A stretch of 64,000 nt of DNA, from the NCBI GenBank assembly GCA_963665165.1, contig OY761989.1, forward strand, positions 1 to 64,000, read 5' to 3'. Made by a program: the position numbers and the translations under genes. This document shows, piece by piece, positions 9,368-19,624 of the stretch; the stretch's first letter is position 1; every line of letters begins with the position of its first letter. The DNA is from G963663315 sp963665165. Its GTDB lineage: Bacteria > Pseudomonadota > Gammaproteobacteria > Arenicellales > Poriferihabitantaceae. The notes beneath the pieces were generated by a model. That model searched no databases and had not been told where the DNA came from. It saw only the letters and a list, made by a program, of their open reading frames with translations.

Positions 9368-11023
9368 ATGACTGAACAGATACCTGAACGTGAATCGATG
9401 GAAGTGGATGTGGTTATCGTGGGCGCCGGACCGGCCGGTTTGTCAGCCGCGTGCAGATTGATGCAACTGGCCACGCGACAGGAACAGGAATTGTCAGTCG
9501 TTGTCCTTGAAAAAGGTTCCGAAGTCGGCGCTCACATCCTGTCCGGCGCGCTGTTCGAACCCCGGGCCCTGAACGAATTGTTCCCGGACTGGAAAGAGCG
9601 CGGGGCGCCGCTTCACACTGAAGTGTCGAAAGACCGGGTGCTGATGTTCAGAAACAGCGCAAAAGCGTGGAACCTGCCCCTCTGGATGGTGCCCGCTCCC
9701 ATGCACAATGACGGCAACTACATTATCAGCCTGGGGGAATTGTGCCGCTGGCTGGCAGAGCAGGCCGAGGGCTTGGGGGTTGAGATATTTCCGGGTTTTC
9801 CCGCTTCGGAAATCCTGTTCCATGAAGATGGCGGCATCAAGGGGGTGGCCACCGGAGAAATGGGAAGAAGCGCAACCGGCGAAACCAAAGCCTCCTGGGA
9901 ACCCGGCATGGAGCTGCACGCGAAGGTCACCTTGTTCGCAGAAGGCTGCCGGGGGCACCTGGGCAAACAACTGATCGAAAGATTCGATCTGGCGGCGAAC
10001 GCGCAGACCCAGCACTACGGAATCGGCATCAAGGAACTGTGGCAGATCAGTCCGGACAAACACCAGCCAGGGCTGGTCGTGCACGGAGCGGGCTGGCCCT
10101 TGTCCGAACACGGGGCATCCGGAGGCTCTTTTCTTTACCACCTCGGAGACAATCAGGTTTCGATGGGATTGATTACCGACCTGTCCTATGACAATCCCTG
10201 GCTCAGTCCGTTCGATGAGTTCCAGCGTTTCAAGCTCCATCCCCGGATCAGGGAATATCTGGAAGGCGGCGAGCGCATCGCCTATGGCGCCCGGGCGATT
10301 ACAAAAGGAGGATTCAACGCACTGCCCAGAATGCACATGCCCAATGCCCTGCTGATTGGCTGCGATGCCGGCACATTGAATTTCTCCAAAATCAAGGGCT
10401 CCCACACCGCCATGAAATCCGGCATGATCGCGGCGGAGGCGGTTTACCACAGCCTGCAGGGTGGCGGAAGTCTCGAAGAGTACCCGACCCGTTTCAGGGA
10501 TTCCTGGCTTTACCAGGAGCTTTACCGATCAAGGAACTTCGGCGCAGCGTTACACAGGATGGGCGCCTGGCTCGGAGGGGCTTATAATTTTATCGACCAG
10601 AATCTCTTCGCCGGCAGATTGCCGTTCAGGATCACCGACCCGGTTGCCGACCATGAGTCATTGAAACCGGCCAATGACTGCACGCCCATCGAATATCCGA
10701 AACCGGACGGCGTATTGAGTTTCGACAAGACCTCTTCAGTCTATCTGTCCAATACCAACCACGAGGAAGATCAACCGGGGCATCTGCTACTCAAGGAACC
10801 CGGACGGGCCGTAGAGACCAATTACCGGATTTACTCCGGGCCGGAACAACGCTTTTGCCCCGCTGGCGTGTATGAATTCATCAACACGGAATCCCGGCCT
10901 GAACTGCAAATCAACGCCCAGAATTGCGTACACTGCAAAACCTGCGATATCAAGGATCCGACCGGAAACATCAACTGGGTCACGCCCGAAGGAGCGGGCG
11001 GCCCCAATTACAGCGCCATGTAA
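9368..11023 (+). CDS. etfD: electron transfer flavoprotein-ubiquinone oxidoreductase
   Basis: A 551-residue ETF-QO. The FAD Rossmann motif is 'VVIVGAGPAGLSAACRL' at about residues 14-30, the middle carries 'LIGCDAGTLNFSKIKGSHTAMKSG', and the C-terminus has the ferredoxin-like [4Fe-4S] site with a Cys in 'RFCPAGVYE' and the cluster motif NCVHCKTCDIKDP. It moves electrons from reduced electron transfer flavoprotein, fed by acyl-CoA and dimethylglycine/sarcosine-type dehydrogenases, to ubiquinone in the membrane. Full length and intact. The ETF subunits (etfAB) are not in this window. The start ATG follows a GGGAG at usable spacing; the promoter lies in the 118-base gap shared with the aminotransferase. 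Confidence 0.93.
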   Translation: MTEQIPERESMEVDVVIVGAGPAGLSAACRLMQLATRQEQELSVVVLEKGSEVGAHILSGALFEPRALNELFPDWKERGAPLHTEVSKDRVLMFRNSAKAWNLPLWMVPAPMHNDGNYIISLGELCRWLAEQAEGLGVEIFPGFPASEILFHEDGGIKGVATGEMGRSATGETKASWEPGMELHAKVTLFAEGCRGHLGKQLIERFDLAANAQTQHYGIGIKELWQISPDKHQPGLVVHGAGWPLSEHGASGGSFLYHLGDNQVSMGLITDLSYDNPWLSPFDEFQRFKLHPRIREYLEGGERIAYGARAITKGGFNALPRMHMPNALLIGCDAGTLNFSKIKGSHTAMKSGMIAAEAVYHSLQGGGSLEEYPTRFRDSWLYQELYRSRNFGAALHRMGAWLGGAYNFIDQNLFAGRLPFRITDPVADHESLKPANDCTPIEYPKPDGVLSFDKTSSVYLSNTNHEEDQPGHLLLKEPGRAVETNYRIYSGPEQRFCPAGVYEFINTESRPELQINAQNCVHCKTCDIKDPTGNINWVTPEGAGGPNYSAM

Positions 11024-11030
11024 CGCAGGT

Positions 11031-14000
11031 CTACGCCACCCAGTCGCGGGCATTCAGGAACATCCTGATCCACGGACTGTATTCACCCCAGTCATCGGGA
11101 TGCCATGAATTGGAAACGGTTCGAAAGACCCGTTCCGGATGGGGCATCATGATGGTAATCCGGCCATCGGCATTGGTGAATCCGGTCAATCCATTCGCCG
11201 AGCCATTCGGATTGTATGGATAGACGGTGGTTGGATTGCCGCGATTATCGATATACCTCAAACACGCCTGATCCTGGTCCTGTATCCTTCGCATGCCAGC
11301 CGCATCCGCGAATGACGTCCGGCCTTCCGCATGGGCTGAAGAGACGGGTATTTTCGACCCGGCCATGCCGCGAAACAGGATTGATTTTTCCGAACACACC
11401 TCCACCATGACAAAACGGGCTTCGAACTGCTCGGACCGGTTGCGGACAAATCCGGGCCAGTCCGAGGCGCCGGGGATGATACTCCGGATTGACGACATCA
11501 TTTGACAGCCATTGCACACGCCCAGGGCGAACACATCCGGGCGCTCGAAAAAGCGCTCGAAGCGCTCCTTCAGGTCCGGGTTGAACAGAATCGACTTGGC
11601 CCATCCTTCACCGGCGCCCAGCACATCGCCGAACGAAAAGCCGCCGCAGGCGGCCAACCCTCTGCAATCGTCGAGTGTCGCCCCATCGATCAGGTCCGTG
11701 GTGGTCATGTCCACCGCGTCAAACCCGGCGCTGTGAAAAGCCGCGGCCATTTCCATTTGTCCATTGACCCCCTGCTCCCGCAGGATCGCCACTTTTGGCC
11801 GGGCCAGAGAGAGATTCGGCGCTGACTCCACGGCAGCGGAAAGCCGCTTCGGGACACTCTCTTCCAGGCAGAAGCCCAATTCACAAAACAGGCCGGGGTC
11901 CGCCTCATCAGCCAGACGCTGGTATTCCTGGTCGGCGCATTGTGGATTATCCCGGATGCGTTGCATCTGCCAGGATGTCTGCGACCAGATTTGGTGACAC
12001 TGTATCCGGCTGCGGGAAAACAACACCTCACCCTGTCTGGCGACCTGTATGCGGTCACCGGCTACGGGCTGACCGATTCGATGCAGGCAATCCTCCATGG
12101 ACAGGGACCGGGCTCGATGCAGGATTTCGGCGCGCCGCTCCCGCCGGGTTTGAATCACCGCGCCGAGTTCTTCATTGAACAGAACCGACAGGGGTTCTCC
12201 GGTGATATGGTCGAGATCAATGGACAGTCCGCAACGTGAAGCAAACGCCATTTCACACAAGGTGGCGATCAGGCCGCCATCTGACCGGTCATGATACGCC
12301 AGCAGACAGGAATCCCGGTTGAGTCCCTGGATCAGGGCAAAGAATCGCTTCAGATGGTCGGCGTCATCCAGGTCAGGCACATCCGACCCGATCCGGTTCA
12401 GGGTCTGGGCCAGGACGCTCCCTCCCATTCGATGTTTCCCCAGGCCCAGGTCAATCAACCACAAATCGGTCGGTTCACCGCCTGTCCGGAGAACCGGAAC
12501 CAGTGTTTTGCGAACATCGGATACGGCCGCAAAAGCGCTGACGATCAGGGACAACGGAGAGACCACTTTCTGTTCACAGCCGTGGTCATCCCGCCATACC
12601 GTTTTCATCGACATCGAGTCCTTGCCTACCGGAATGGAAATCCCCAACTGCGGGCATAATTCCAGAGCCACGGCCTGAACGGTTCGATAAAGCCGGGCGT
12701 CATGACCTTCTTCGCCAGCCGCCACCATCCAGTTTGCCGACAACCGGATTTGCCCGATGTCGTCAATACAGGCGGCGGCCAGATTGGTAATCGACTCGCC
12801 AACCGCCATACGGCCGCTGGCCGGCCCGTCAATCACCGCGAGCGGGGTTCGTTCCCCAATGGCGAAAGCCTCGCCCGTGAACCCTCGATAGCCCGCGCAA
12901 CTGACCGCGGCATCCGACACCGGCGCCTGCCAGGGCCCCACCATCTGGTCGCGGGCAACCAGGCCGGTGACGCTGCGGTCGCCAATGGTTACCAGAAAGG
13001 TCTTGTCCGCCACCGTGGGAAACGCCAGCACCCGGTCCACGGCGTCGCCAATGGCAAGCCCGGAAAAGTCGGGTTCATCCAACGACCGGGTTTCGGTAAC
13101 CGCGTTGCGAAACATTTTCGGCGGCAACCCGAACAGCGTTTCCATCGACAGATCAATCGGGGAATCCGCAACCCCGGAAGCATCCGTATCCCGTGTGCCC
13201 CGCATATCCTGCGTATCGAAATGCGAATCCGTCAGCCGGAGCGTGGGCTCGGCCGTAGCCACGCCCACCCTGGCGTACAGGCAGCGCTCCCGACGGCAAA
13301 TCCGCTCGAACTCCCGGTAACGGTCCCGGTCAATCGCAAGCACATAACGCTCCTGGGATTCATTGCACCAGATCTGCATCGGCGACATACCCGGCTCCGC
13401 ATTCAGTATATCGCGCAACTCGAATCTCCCGCCCGATCCACAGTCGTGCACCAATTCAGGCAACGCATTGCACAGGCCGCCCGCTCCGACATCATGGATG
13501 GAAATAATCGGGTTGTGTTCACCCATCGAGCAGCATGTGTCGATCACCTCCTGGCAGCGCCGCTGCATTTCCGGGTTGCCGCGTTGCACCGAAGCGAAAT
13601 CCAGCGATTCGGAGCTGTCTCCGGAAGCGATGCTGGAAGCCGCCCCACCGCCGAGTCCAATCAGCATGGCGGGCCCGCCCAGAACAACGATGGGCGTGTT
13701 GTCCGGTATCGGTTTTTTGACGACATGCGCGGGGCGTATGTTGCCCAGCCCACCCGCCAGCATGATCGGTTTATGGTAACCGTAGCGCAGGCCCGGCTTG
13801 TCAGCAGCCTGCTCGAAAGTACGAAAGTAGCCGCAGATGTTGGGGCGGCCGAACTCATTATTGAACGCCGCCGCTCCGACCGGAGCCTCCAGCATGATCT
13901 GCAACGGTCCGGCGATACGCCGTGGTTTTTGCTGCGGCGGCTCCCAGGGTCGTTCCAGACCCGGCAGCCGCAGATGCGATACCGAATAACCGACCAGCCC

Positions 14001-15017
14001 CGCTTTCGGCTTTCCTCCCCGGCCGGTAGCGCCCTCGTCCCTGATTTCCCCTCCTGAACCGGTGGCGGCGCCGGCAAAGGGTGAGATCGCGGTGGGATGG
14101 TTATGGGTTTCCACCTTCGCGACGAAGTGTACCGGCTCCTCCGTGAAAGAATACAGGCGGGATTCAGGGTGCGGGGCAAACCGCTCCGAATCGAAACCTT
14201 CCAGTACGGCCGCGTTATCCCGGTAGGCCGACAATGTTCCGCCGCTGTTTCGATCATGAGTGGCGCGAATCATCGAAAACAGGGTCCGGTCTTGGTCGAT
14301 GCCGTCTATGTTCCAGTCGGCATTGAATATCTTGTGCCGGCAATGTTCGGAATTGACCTGGGCGAACATCATCAATTCGACATCGGTGGGGTTTCTGTCC
14401 AATTCGGCAAACCGTTCCACCAGATAGTCCCGTTCCTCCCGGTTCAGCGCGAAACCGGATTCCCGGTCAGCCGCCTCGAGAGCCTGCGCCCCCCCTGCCA
14501 GCAGATCGATCACCGTCAAGGGGGCGGGAGCCGACTGGACGAACAGCGCCCCGGTATCGCGCTCACTGTCGAGCAGGGATTCAGTCATTGGATCATAGAT
14601 CACTCCGGCGGCGGATTCCGGGGGCAAACTGCCGAGTCCGGCAAACTGCCACCGAATACCCCGTTCAACCCGCCTGACCGAACCCAGACCGCACAGATGA
14701 AATATATCGGTCGCCTTGCTGGACCACGGGGAAATCGTCCCCAACCGGGGAACCGCATACCGCGTCAGTGGCTGGACGCCCTGTGACCGGGCTGACGCGG
14801 CTGGCCGGCCATCGGCGGCCTCGACATCGGTGGCGTCCACATCGAGCAACTGCGCGACAATGGCATCCTGCCGGGGGAGCAGTTTTTCGCTGTTATCGAT
14901 AAAGTAATAATGGATTGCGTCGATACGGACACAGGAAGGCGCGAATTCCTGAATCCGCGCGAGAATTTTTTGCTTGCGAAATTCGGATAGCGCGTCCGCG
15001 CCCGGGACGATCAGCAC
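11031..15017 (-). CDS. purL: phosphoribosylformylglycinamidine synthase, single-chain
   Basis: A 1,328-residue FGAM synthase of the large proteobacterial type. It has the N-terminal PurS-like region, the linker, two AIRS-type synthase domains (motifs such as 'VETHNHPTAISPFAGAATG' and 'GLGGGAASS') and a C-terminal glutamine amidotransferase with nucleophile Cys in 'GVCNGCQMM' and the His/Glu in 'MMPHPERVF'. It converts FGAR, glutamine and ATP to FGAM in purine synthesis. It starts with GTG at 15017, overlapping the dapA stop by seven bases, so translation is coupled to dapA. It is convergent with ETF-QO, with only seven bases between the stops. Confidence 0.96.
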   Translation of the reverse strand: MLIVPGADALSEFRKQKILARIQEFAPSCVRIDAIHYYFIDNSEKLLPRQDAIVAQLLDVDATDVEAADGRPAASARSQGVQPLTRYAVPRLGTISPWSSKATDIFHLCGLGSVRRVERGIRWQFAGLGSLPPESAAGVIYDPMTESLLDSERDTGALFVQSAPAPLTVIDLLAGGAQALEAADRESGFALNREERDYLVERFAELDRNPTDVELMMFAQVNSEHCRHKIFNADWNIDGIDQDRTLFSMIRATHDRNSGGTLSAYRDNAAVLEGFDSERFAPHPESRLYSFTEEPVHFVAKVETHNHPTAISPFAGAATGSGGEIRDEGATGRGGKPKAGLVGYSVSHLRLPGLERPWEPPQQKPRRIAGPLQIMLEAPVGAAAFNNEFGRPNICGYFRTFEQAADKPGLRYGYHKPIMLAGGLGNIRPAHVVKKPIPDNTPIVVLGGPAMLIGLGGGAASSIASGDSSESLDFASVQRGNPEMQRRCQEVIDTCCSMGEHNPIISIHDVGAGGLCNALPELVHDCGSGGRFELRDILNAEPGMSPMQIWCNESQERYVLAIDRDRYREFERICRRERCLYARVGVATAEPTLRLTDSHFDTQDMRGTRDTDASGVADSPIDLSMETLFGLPPKMFRNAVTETRSLDEPDFSGLAIGDAVDRVLAFPTVADKTFLVTIGDRSVTGLVARDQMVGPWQAPVSDAAVSCAGYRGFTGEAFAIGERTPLAVIDGPASGRMAVGESITNLAAACIDDIGQIRLSANWMVAAGEEGHDARLYRTVQAVALELCPQLGISIPVGKDSMSMKTVWRDDHGCEQKVVSPLSLIVSAFAAVSDVRKTLVPVLRTGGEPTDLWLIDLGLGKHRMGGSVLAQTLNRIGSDVPDLDDADHLKRFFALIQGLNRDSCLLAYHDRSDGGLIATLCEMAFASRCGLSIDLDHITGEPLSVLFNEELGAVIQTRRERRAEILHRARSLSMEDCLHRIGQPVAGDRIQVARQGEVLFSRSRIQCHQIWSQTSWQMQRIRDNPQCADQEYQRLADEADPGLFCELGFCLEESVPKRLSAAVESAPNLSLARPKVAILREQGVNGQMEMAAAFHSAGFDAVDMTTTDLIDGATLDDCRGLAACGGFSFGDVLGAGEGWAKSILFNPDLKERFERFFERPDVFALGVCNGCQMMSSIRSIIPGASDWPGFVRNRSEQFEARFVMVEVCSEKSILFRGMAGSKIPVSSAHAEGRTSFADAAGMRRIQDQDQACLRYIDNRGNPTTVYPYNPNGSANGLTGFTNADGRITIMMPHPERVFRTVSNSWHPDDWGEYSPWIRMFLNARDWVA

Positions 15018-15889
15018 ACAACCCCTGCAAAAGCCATCGCCTTACGCAGACGGTCATGATACTGCTCGGAAAACACCGTCAGCGGCAAGCGGATCCCCTG
15101 GTCCACATAACCCATTTCATGCAGGGCCCATTTAGCCGGAATCGGATTGGATTCCAGGAATAGCGCCGCATGCAACGGCTCCAGCCGCCGATCGATTTCC
15201 CCGGCAGCGCCGAGATCACCCTGCACCGCCGCGGTCATCATCTCATGCATCTGTTTTGGCGCAACATTGGCCGTCACCGAGATACAACCATGACCACCCG
15301 CCCTGACCAACTCCAGGGCCGTGTCGTCATTGCCCGAATAAATCGCAAAATCCGGGCCGCAGCGCCGGTTGAAATCCGCTACCCGGGGAATATCCGACGT
15401 GGCGTCCTTGATGCCTGTGATATTGGGAATGGCGGCCAGTTCGACGACCGTATCGTTCAACATGTCTAGCGAGGTTCGTGACGGAACGTTGTACAGGATT
15501 TGGGGAATGTCAACCGCTTCGGCAATATGCCTGAAATGCCGGTACAGGCCATGCTGGGTCGGTTTGTTGTAGTAGGGGACAACCAGCAGACAGGCGTGAA
15601 CGCCCAGTTTCGCGGCTCCGCTGGTCAGTTCCACGGCCTCCGAGGTCGAATTCCCGCCAGTGCCTGCGATGACCGGCAGGCGGCCATTGGCGAATTCGAC
15701 CGTCCTGGCGATCACCTCGAGTTGCTCATCGATGGTCAGGGTCGCCGACTCCCCTGTGGTGCCCACCGAAATGATTCCGTCGGTCCCGTTCTGAACATGG
15801 AAATCCACCAGTTTCCGAAGGCCGGGATAATCAATGGCGCCATCCTCCAGCATCGGCGTAATCAACGCCACCAGACTACCTTTCAGCAT
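15011..15889 (-). CDS. dapA: 4-hydroxy-tetrahydrodipicolinate synthase
   Basis: A 292-residue TIM-barrel enzyme of the DapA family. It has the N-terminal 'GSLVALITPM', the substrate-loop 'GTTGESATLT', the Tyr-bearing 'VVPYYNKPTQHGLYRH' and the Schiff-base lysine in 'ITGIKDAT'. It condenses pyruvate and aspartate semialdehyde in the lysine/diaminopimelate pathway. Length matches the usual 290 or so. It is the first gene of a two-gene unit with purL, an uncommon pairing. The 108-base gap upstream, before an accessory ATPase gene on the same strand, should contain its promoter. Confidence 0.94.
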   Translation of the reverse strand: MLKGSLVALITPMLEDGAIDYPGLRKLVDFHVQNGTDGIISVGTTGESATLTIDEQLEVIARTVEFANGRLPVIAGTGGNSTSEAVELTSGAAKLGVHACLLVVPYYNKPTQHGLYRHFRHIAEAVDIPQILYNVPSRTSLDMLNDTVVELAAIPNITGIKDATSDIPRVADFNRRCGPDFAIYSGNDDTALELVRAGGHGCISVTANVAPKQMHEMMTAAVQGDLGAAGEIDRRLEPLHAALFLESNPIPAKWALHEMGYVDQGIRLPLTVFSEQYHDRLRKAMAFAGVVC

Positions 15890-15997
15890 TTTTTCCTCAA
15901 GCGGATAACAGTTTCACAAGCCGATGATCTTACTGTTTTCAATGTTGTTAAACAAGCCCGGTTTATGCGTCCGCACGGCTCTGTTCGCATACCCCGG

Positions 15998-17224
15998 TTA
16001 TATCAACTGAGCGAGAAATGTTTTCGCCGGTACGATTATCGGATCATGGTATTCAAAGCAATCTCCTTCAACGAATTCCGCATCCATCGCCACCTGAAAA
16101 GCATGGGTCGCCCTGGTTTGCCGCTGAAAATAGCGCAGTGAATCCGATAAACCTGTTTTACCGCTGGCTTTGACCTCCACCAGAAACCAGGGGTTCTGGT
16201 CGTGGGTAACCAGAAAGTCGACTTCGCGCTTTTGTTTGTCCCGTATAAAGTGCAGACCAAAATCCCCCTCGCCTGTTTCCGTCCACCAGTGAACCGCCTT
16301 GAGGAGGGCGTTTGCCACCATGTTTTCGGCCCGCGCGCCCGGGTCGTCCACCTGAGACCAGTCCCACAGGTAGTATTTAGGCTCCTTGCGCAAGGCGCGC
16401 GCAATGTTGTTATGCCAGGGTTTGACGGTGAAGCAGAAGTAGAGTGATTCCAGAGTGGCAATCCAGCGCCGGATGGTGTCTACCGATACACGAATCTTTT
16501 TCGCCAGCCAGGAATAAGCGGTCAGTTGTCCAGCCTGGTTGCGTAGTAATTCGGCTAACATCTCCACTTGGCTCAACTCCTGAATACGGGTAAGGTCCCG
16601 CAGGTCTTCCCGCAGGAGTTGTTCCGTGCGAAGGGTTCGCCAGCGGTTATAAAATCGCTGATCGGCTTTCAGGAAGGGTTCCGGGAATCCACCGAATTTC
16701 CGGAGCGCATTCCATTGGTCGTCTGCAATCGGCCCGGGTTGCGGGTTGACCAGCCCATCTGTTGCATTCTTTCCCTGGACGTCAACACACTCCGCGACCG
16801 AGATCGGATGTAACGTATAGGGAAAATAGCGGCCCATCAGGCTATCGCCACCGCGTTTGAACGTTTTCAATGAGGCGCTGCCGGTTACCAACGCCCGAGC
16901 CCTTTCCTCATACTGGTCAAAGAAACCTTTCAGGAAATCGCGCCAATCGCGATATTTGCGTAATTCATCAAATACGCATAACGGCAACCCGGCCTGCAAA
17001 CGATCCAAACCCAGCTCTGTGGAAATTGCATCCGGTCCTTTGAGAATGATCTCCCGGTGTATCCGGTTATCCCAATTGAAATACTGGTTGTCGGGGAATG
17101 TCTCTCCCAGCATTCTGGCAACCGTTGTCTTGCCAACCTGCCGTGGACCCGACAGAAAGATCATCTGACGATTATTCCGGTAATGGCTGGCAAGCTCTCC
17201 GAGCAAATAACGCTTCATGACCAA
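15998..17224 (-). CDS. AAA_14/DUF4143 ATPase
   Basis: A 408-residue protein with an N-terminal AAA-type ATPase (Walker A GPRQVGKTT at about residues 26-34; Walker B-like 'LCVFDELRKYRDW') and a C-terminal DUF4143 domain that ends in the nuclease-like strand 'FLVEVKASGKTGLSDSL'. Such proteins are widespread in bacteria and archaea, occur as mobile or accessory genes, and have no agreed role. ATG codons at 17224 and 17218 are both possible starts. It sits alone between dapA and a transposase remnant, which fits an acquired gene. The gene appears intact. Several families share this architecture, so no function beyond ATP binding is claimed. Confidence 0.85.
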   Translation of the reverse strand: MVMKRYLLGELASHYRNNRQMIFLSGPRQVGKTTVARMLGETFPDNQYFNWDNRIHREIILKGPDAISTELGLDRLQAGLPLCVFDELRKYRDWRDFLKGFFDQYEERARALVTGSASLKTFKRGGDSLMGRYFPYTLHPISVAECVDVQGKNATDGLVNPQPGPIADDQWNALRKFGGFPEPFLKADQRFYNRWRTLRTEQLLREDLRDLTRIQELSQVEMLAELLRNQAGQLTAYSWLAKKIRVSVDTIRRWIATLESLYFCFTVKPWHNNIARALRKEPKYYLWDWSQVDDPGARAENMVANALLKAVHWWTETGEGDFGLHFIRDKQKREVDFLVTHDQNPWFLVEVKASGKTGLSDSLRYFQRQTRATHAFQVAMDAEFVEGDCFEYHDPIIVPAKTFLAQLI

Positions 17225-17408
17225 ATTCTCCCCAATCGTAAAAAGTCATGACTATTTTACGACACTACCCGGTTTGGTCAAGCATCACGCTTGACAAGCC
17301 GCGATACCCCGGATTATCAAATTTTCGTAAGCCTCCTTTCGACCATGCCGATTTTTTCACCCGCCCAAAGGCCGAATAACCAGTGTTTACAACCCGATTA
17401 TGGCGGTT

Positions 17409-17648
17409 TTACATGCCCCGACTCATTTCAATGAGGACTATTTGAAGGTCCGGCGTGACTATAAGCAGGACGCTCAAGTGCTTGCTGATAGATATAACCA
17501 GGAGTCTGCGCTGTAGTTCGTGGGGCGCGTAAAACACCGTCAGGTCCAAACAGTCCACCAGATCACTCACCTGTTCCGCAAGGTGGCCTTCCGGAAGCCA
17601 TTCTCGCAAGTCCGGCGGCAGCAATAACGACTGCTCCAGATCGTACAA
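17409..17648 (-). pseudogene. transposase N-terminal remnant (IS1182-like)
   Basis: The first 45 or so residues, including 'LLLPPDLREWLPEGHLAEQV' and the following LDLTVFYAPHE, match the start of IS1182/IS5-type transposases. After 'YAPHE' the similarity stops abruptly and the frame runs on into unrelated sequence, ending at 79 residues where an intact transposase has several hundred. This is therefore a truncated copy. It lies between the DUF4143 ATPase and the DUF262 gene and marks past insertion and deletion in this pocket. Terminal inverted repeats were not recognised. Confidence 0.7.
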
Positions 17649-17791
17649 CGAAAGGTCGTGGGCATCTGTCTCTCCTCAATTATATCCAGTCGGGTTATAC
17701 TACCTTTGAGATTCCTACGGCACAGACTCCCAAGTGCCGCTGATTTTGCAGGGATTTCTCTCTACCGCCTTGCAAGGACCGAGTCCGTTGA

Positions 17792-19624
17792 TCATGACTC
17801 AGCCTCCCGCGCCAGACGCTCGGGACTCCACACCTCTTCGGCAATGCATCGAAACAGTTCCTGTCTTGCCTCCAGGTCAGCCTTGCGGAACTCGGAATGA
17901 CCTCGGAACAGTAACCCGCTTGAGCGCACGAAAGCGTCGAAGCCAGGGTCTCGCTCGTATGCGTCCTCGTGGAGGCTCTGAGCTAATAGGTTGTGCTTCA
18001 GGTAGTGCCCTCGCTTCTTCGCATAAGGGAGATCGCCATAGCTGGCGTTGAAGCTCTTTGGCAGTAATAGCAGTCCTCCAATCCGATTGCGATACTCTAA
18101 AAAGTCCGCCGGATGATCAAACTCATCTGTGTGGCGTTCCGGATGATTAGCCCAAATGTGCTCTACCTCGTAGGGGTCTTGTGCGTGCCGGTCAACATAC
18201 TCCTGGTATCGCGAGGAACGTCCGGCCCGTGTTTCAACAAAGTCGGTCATCCGCGCAAGCAAGCGGTGAATCCGCGGCCTGTTCGTGCCATGGAGGCTAA
18301 AACGGTCGTTCGTGACAAATGTCTCGGCCTCCCCAGCCAGTCGTTCCTGGAGAGTGCTCGCCAAATCGGATACATCCTTGCCGCGGATGTCGCGCATGAC
18401 CACGAACATGGCGTACTGCATGGCCGAGTAGCCGATCGTGCGCCAGTTCCAGAGTCGCCGGCTGATGAGAATATCGAGGGCCGCTGATACGACGCGCAGC
18501 TTTCGCAGGATGTCCTCCTCGCGATCATCACACTTTAAGGGTGCCAGCAGCACGGGGTATTGCAGGGTAAAATTGTGCCCCGCGCAGTAATGAACCGACT
18601 CCAGCCCGACGGTCAGGGTCTCCGCAGCTTCGCGCAGACGGGCGTACCAGCGACCGTAGAAGGCAAAATCCTCTTTGATGAATCGAGAGAATTCTGCTTC
18701 CGAGGATAGGCCCAAACTTTTCTCCCGTTCCCGCACCCAGCGATGAAATTCCGTACCGATGCGGTCAAAGTCGCGTGGCTCCGCTCCTCGTCTCCGCTCA
18801 CGGATGCTTGTCGCATGCTGGCTTCGGAGCCACGCCTTGATCGCATCCGAATCCTCCTCCTTTCCGAGATCCTGCAACTGCGTTATCTGTGTGCGCCATT
18901 CCTTGTTGGCTCTGTTGCGGAGTTCCGCATCATCAATATTCGCAAGCAGATACCCCTTCAGCATGTCCGTAGGCGTGAGTGAGAGTCCGCGGTCGTTCAT
19001 GGTCTCGAAAATGGTGTACGCGTCTGCGTCGGAGTATGCGGTGATCTCGACGAGGTGAACATTCTCGATCAGCCAGTCCGCAAAGTAAGGCAGTGCGGGA
19101 TCGACAAGTCCCGCCGGGAACAGCTCGGTCACATCCTGAAAGCGCCGGAGAATATTCACCACGGACTCGGGCTGGTCCGTCTCCTCGAACGGATTTCCGG
19201 TGAAAAGCGCCTCCATGCAGGCTGCACGCTCGTCCACATTGAGGTTGAACGAGCGCCGCCCGAACTTCACCGAAAAGATTAAATCGGCAAGCTGCGCCTT
19301 CTGATGGTCGTCCTCCAAGTGCAGATAGATGTAGATCAGAAGCAGTGTCAGCGTGGTCAACCGCTGCTGACCGTCAATGATGAACTTGTGCCCGTCGCTT
19401 TCGCTAATGATGATGGAACCCAAGAAGTAGTGCCCGTAATTCTCGACAGCACTGCGGGAGTCGCCAAGCTGGTAATCTTCCCTGAACTTCTCCGCTAGAT
19501 CCTCAATGAGTTCCGCAACCTGCTTCGTCTGCCAACGGTACTCGCGCTGGTAGTAGTCAATCGCAAATTTGGCGCCGGCGAGCAGCGCACGCAGGTTTTT
19601 TGCGGTACCGCAGATTTCCCTCAC
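17792..19624 (-). CDS. GmrSD-like DUF262/DUF1524 (HNH) type IV restriction protein
   Basis: A 610-residue protein with both halves of a GmrSD-type system in one chain. The N-terminal DUF262 domain shows the nucleotide-binding signature 'FIIDGQQRLTTLTLLLIYIY' (about residues 81-100) and 'ETMNDRGLSLTPTDMLKGYL'. The C-terminal DUF1524 domain has the HNH-like 'YEVEHIWANHPERH' and 'YRNRIGGLLLLPKSFNASY'. Members of this family use NTP hydrolysis to drive cleavage of modified DNA, as in phage with glucosylated hydroxymethylcytosine, but substrates vary. The GTG start overlaps, by GTGA, the end of a 64-residue hsdM stump, suggesting translational coupling to that stump. The gene appears complete. Exact substrate is unknown. 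Confidence 0.82.
   Translation of the reverse strand: MREICGTAKNLRALLAGAKFAIDYYQREYRWQTKQVAELIEDLAEKFREDYQLGDSRSAVENYGHYFLGSIIISESDGHKFIIDGQQRLTTLTLLLIYIYLHLEDDHQKAQLADLIFSVKFGRRSFNLNVDERAACMEALFTGNPFEETDQPESVVNILRRFQDVTELFPAGLVDPALPYFADWLIENVHLVEITAYSDADAYTIFETMNDRGLSLTPTDMLKGYLLANIDDAELRNRANKEWRTQITQLQDLGKEEDSDAIKAWLRSQHATSIRERRRGAEPRDFDRIGTEFHRWVREREKSLGLSSEAEFSRFIKEDFAFYGRWYARLREAAETLTVGLESVHYCAGHNFTLQYPVLLAPLKCDDREEDILRKLRVVSAALDILISRRLWNWRTIGYSAMQYAMFVVMRDIRGKDVSDLASTLQERLAGEAETFVTNDRFSLHGTNRPRIHRLLARMTDFVETRAGRSSRYQEYVDRHAQDPYEVEHIWANHPERHTDEFDHPADFLEYRNRIGGLLLLPKSFNASYGDLPYAKKRGHYLKHNLLAQSLHEDAYERDPGFDAFVRSSGLLFRGHSEFRKADLEARQELFRCIAEEVWSPERLAREAES

Noticed and set aside
9494..10450. 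318-codon minus-strand open frame
   Set aside because: Opposite ETF-QO, which is intact; shadow.
12702..14057. 451-codon plus-strand open frame
   Set aside because: Lies wholly opposite purL; purL motifs are complete and the plus-strand text has no recognisable domain, so it is an antisense shadow.
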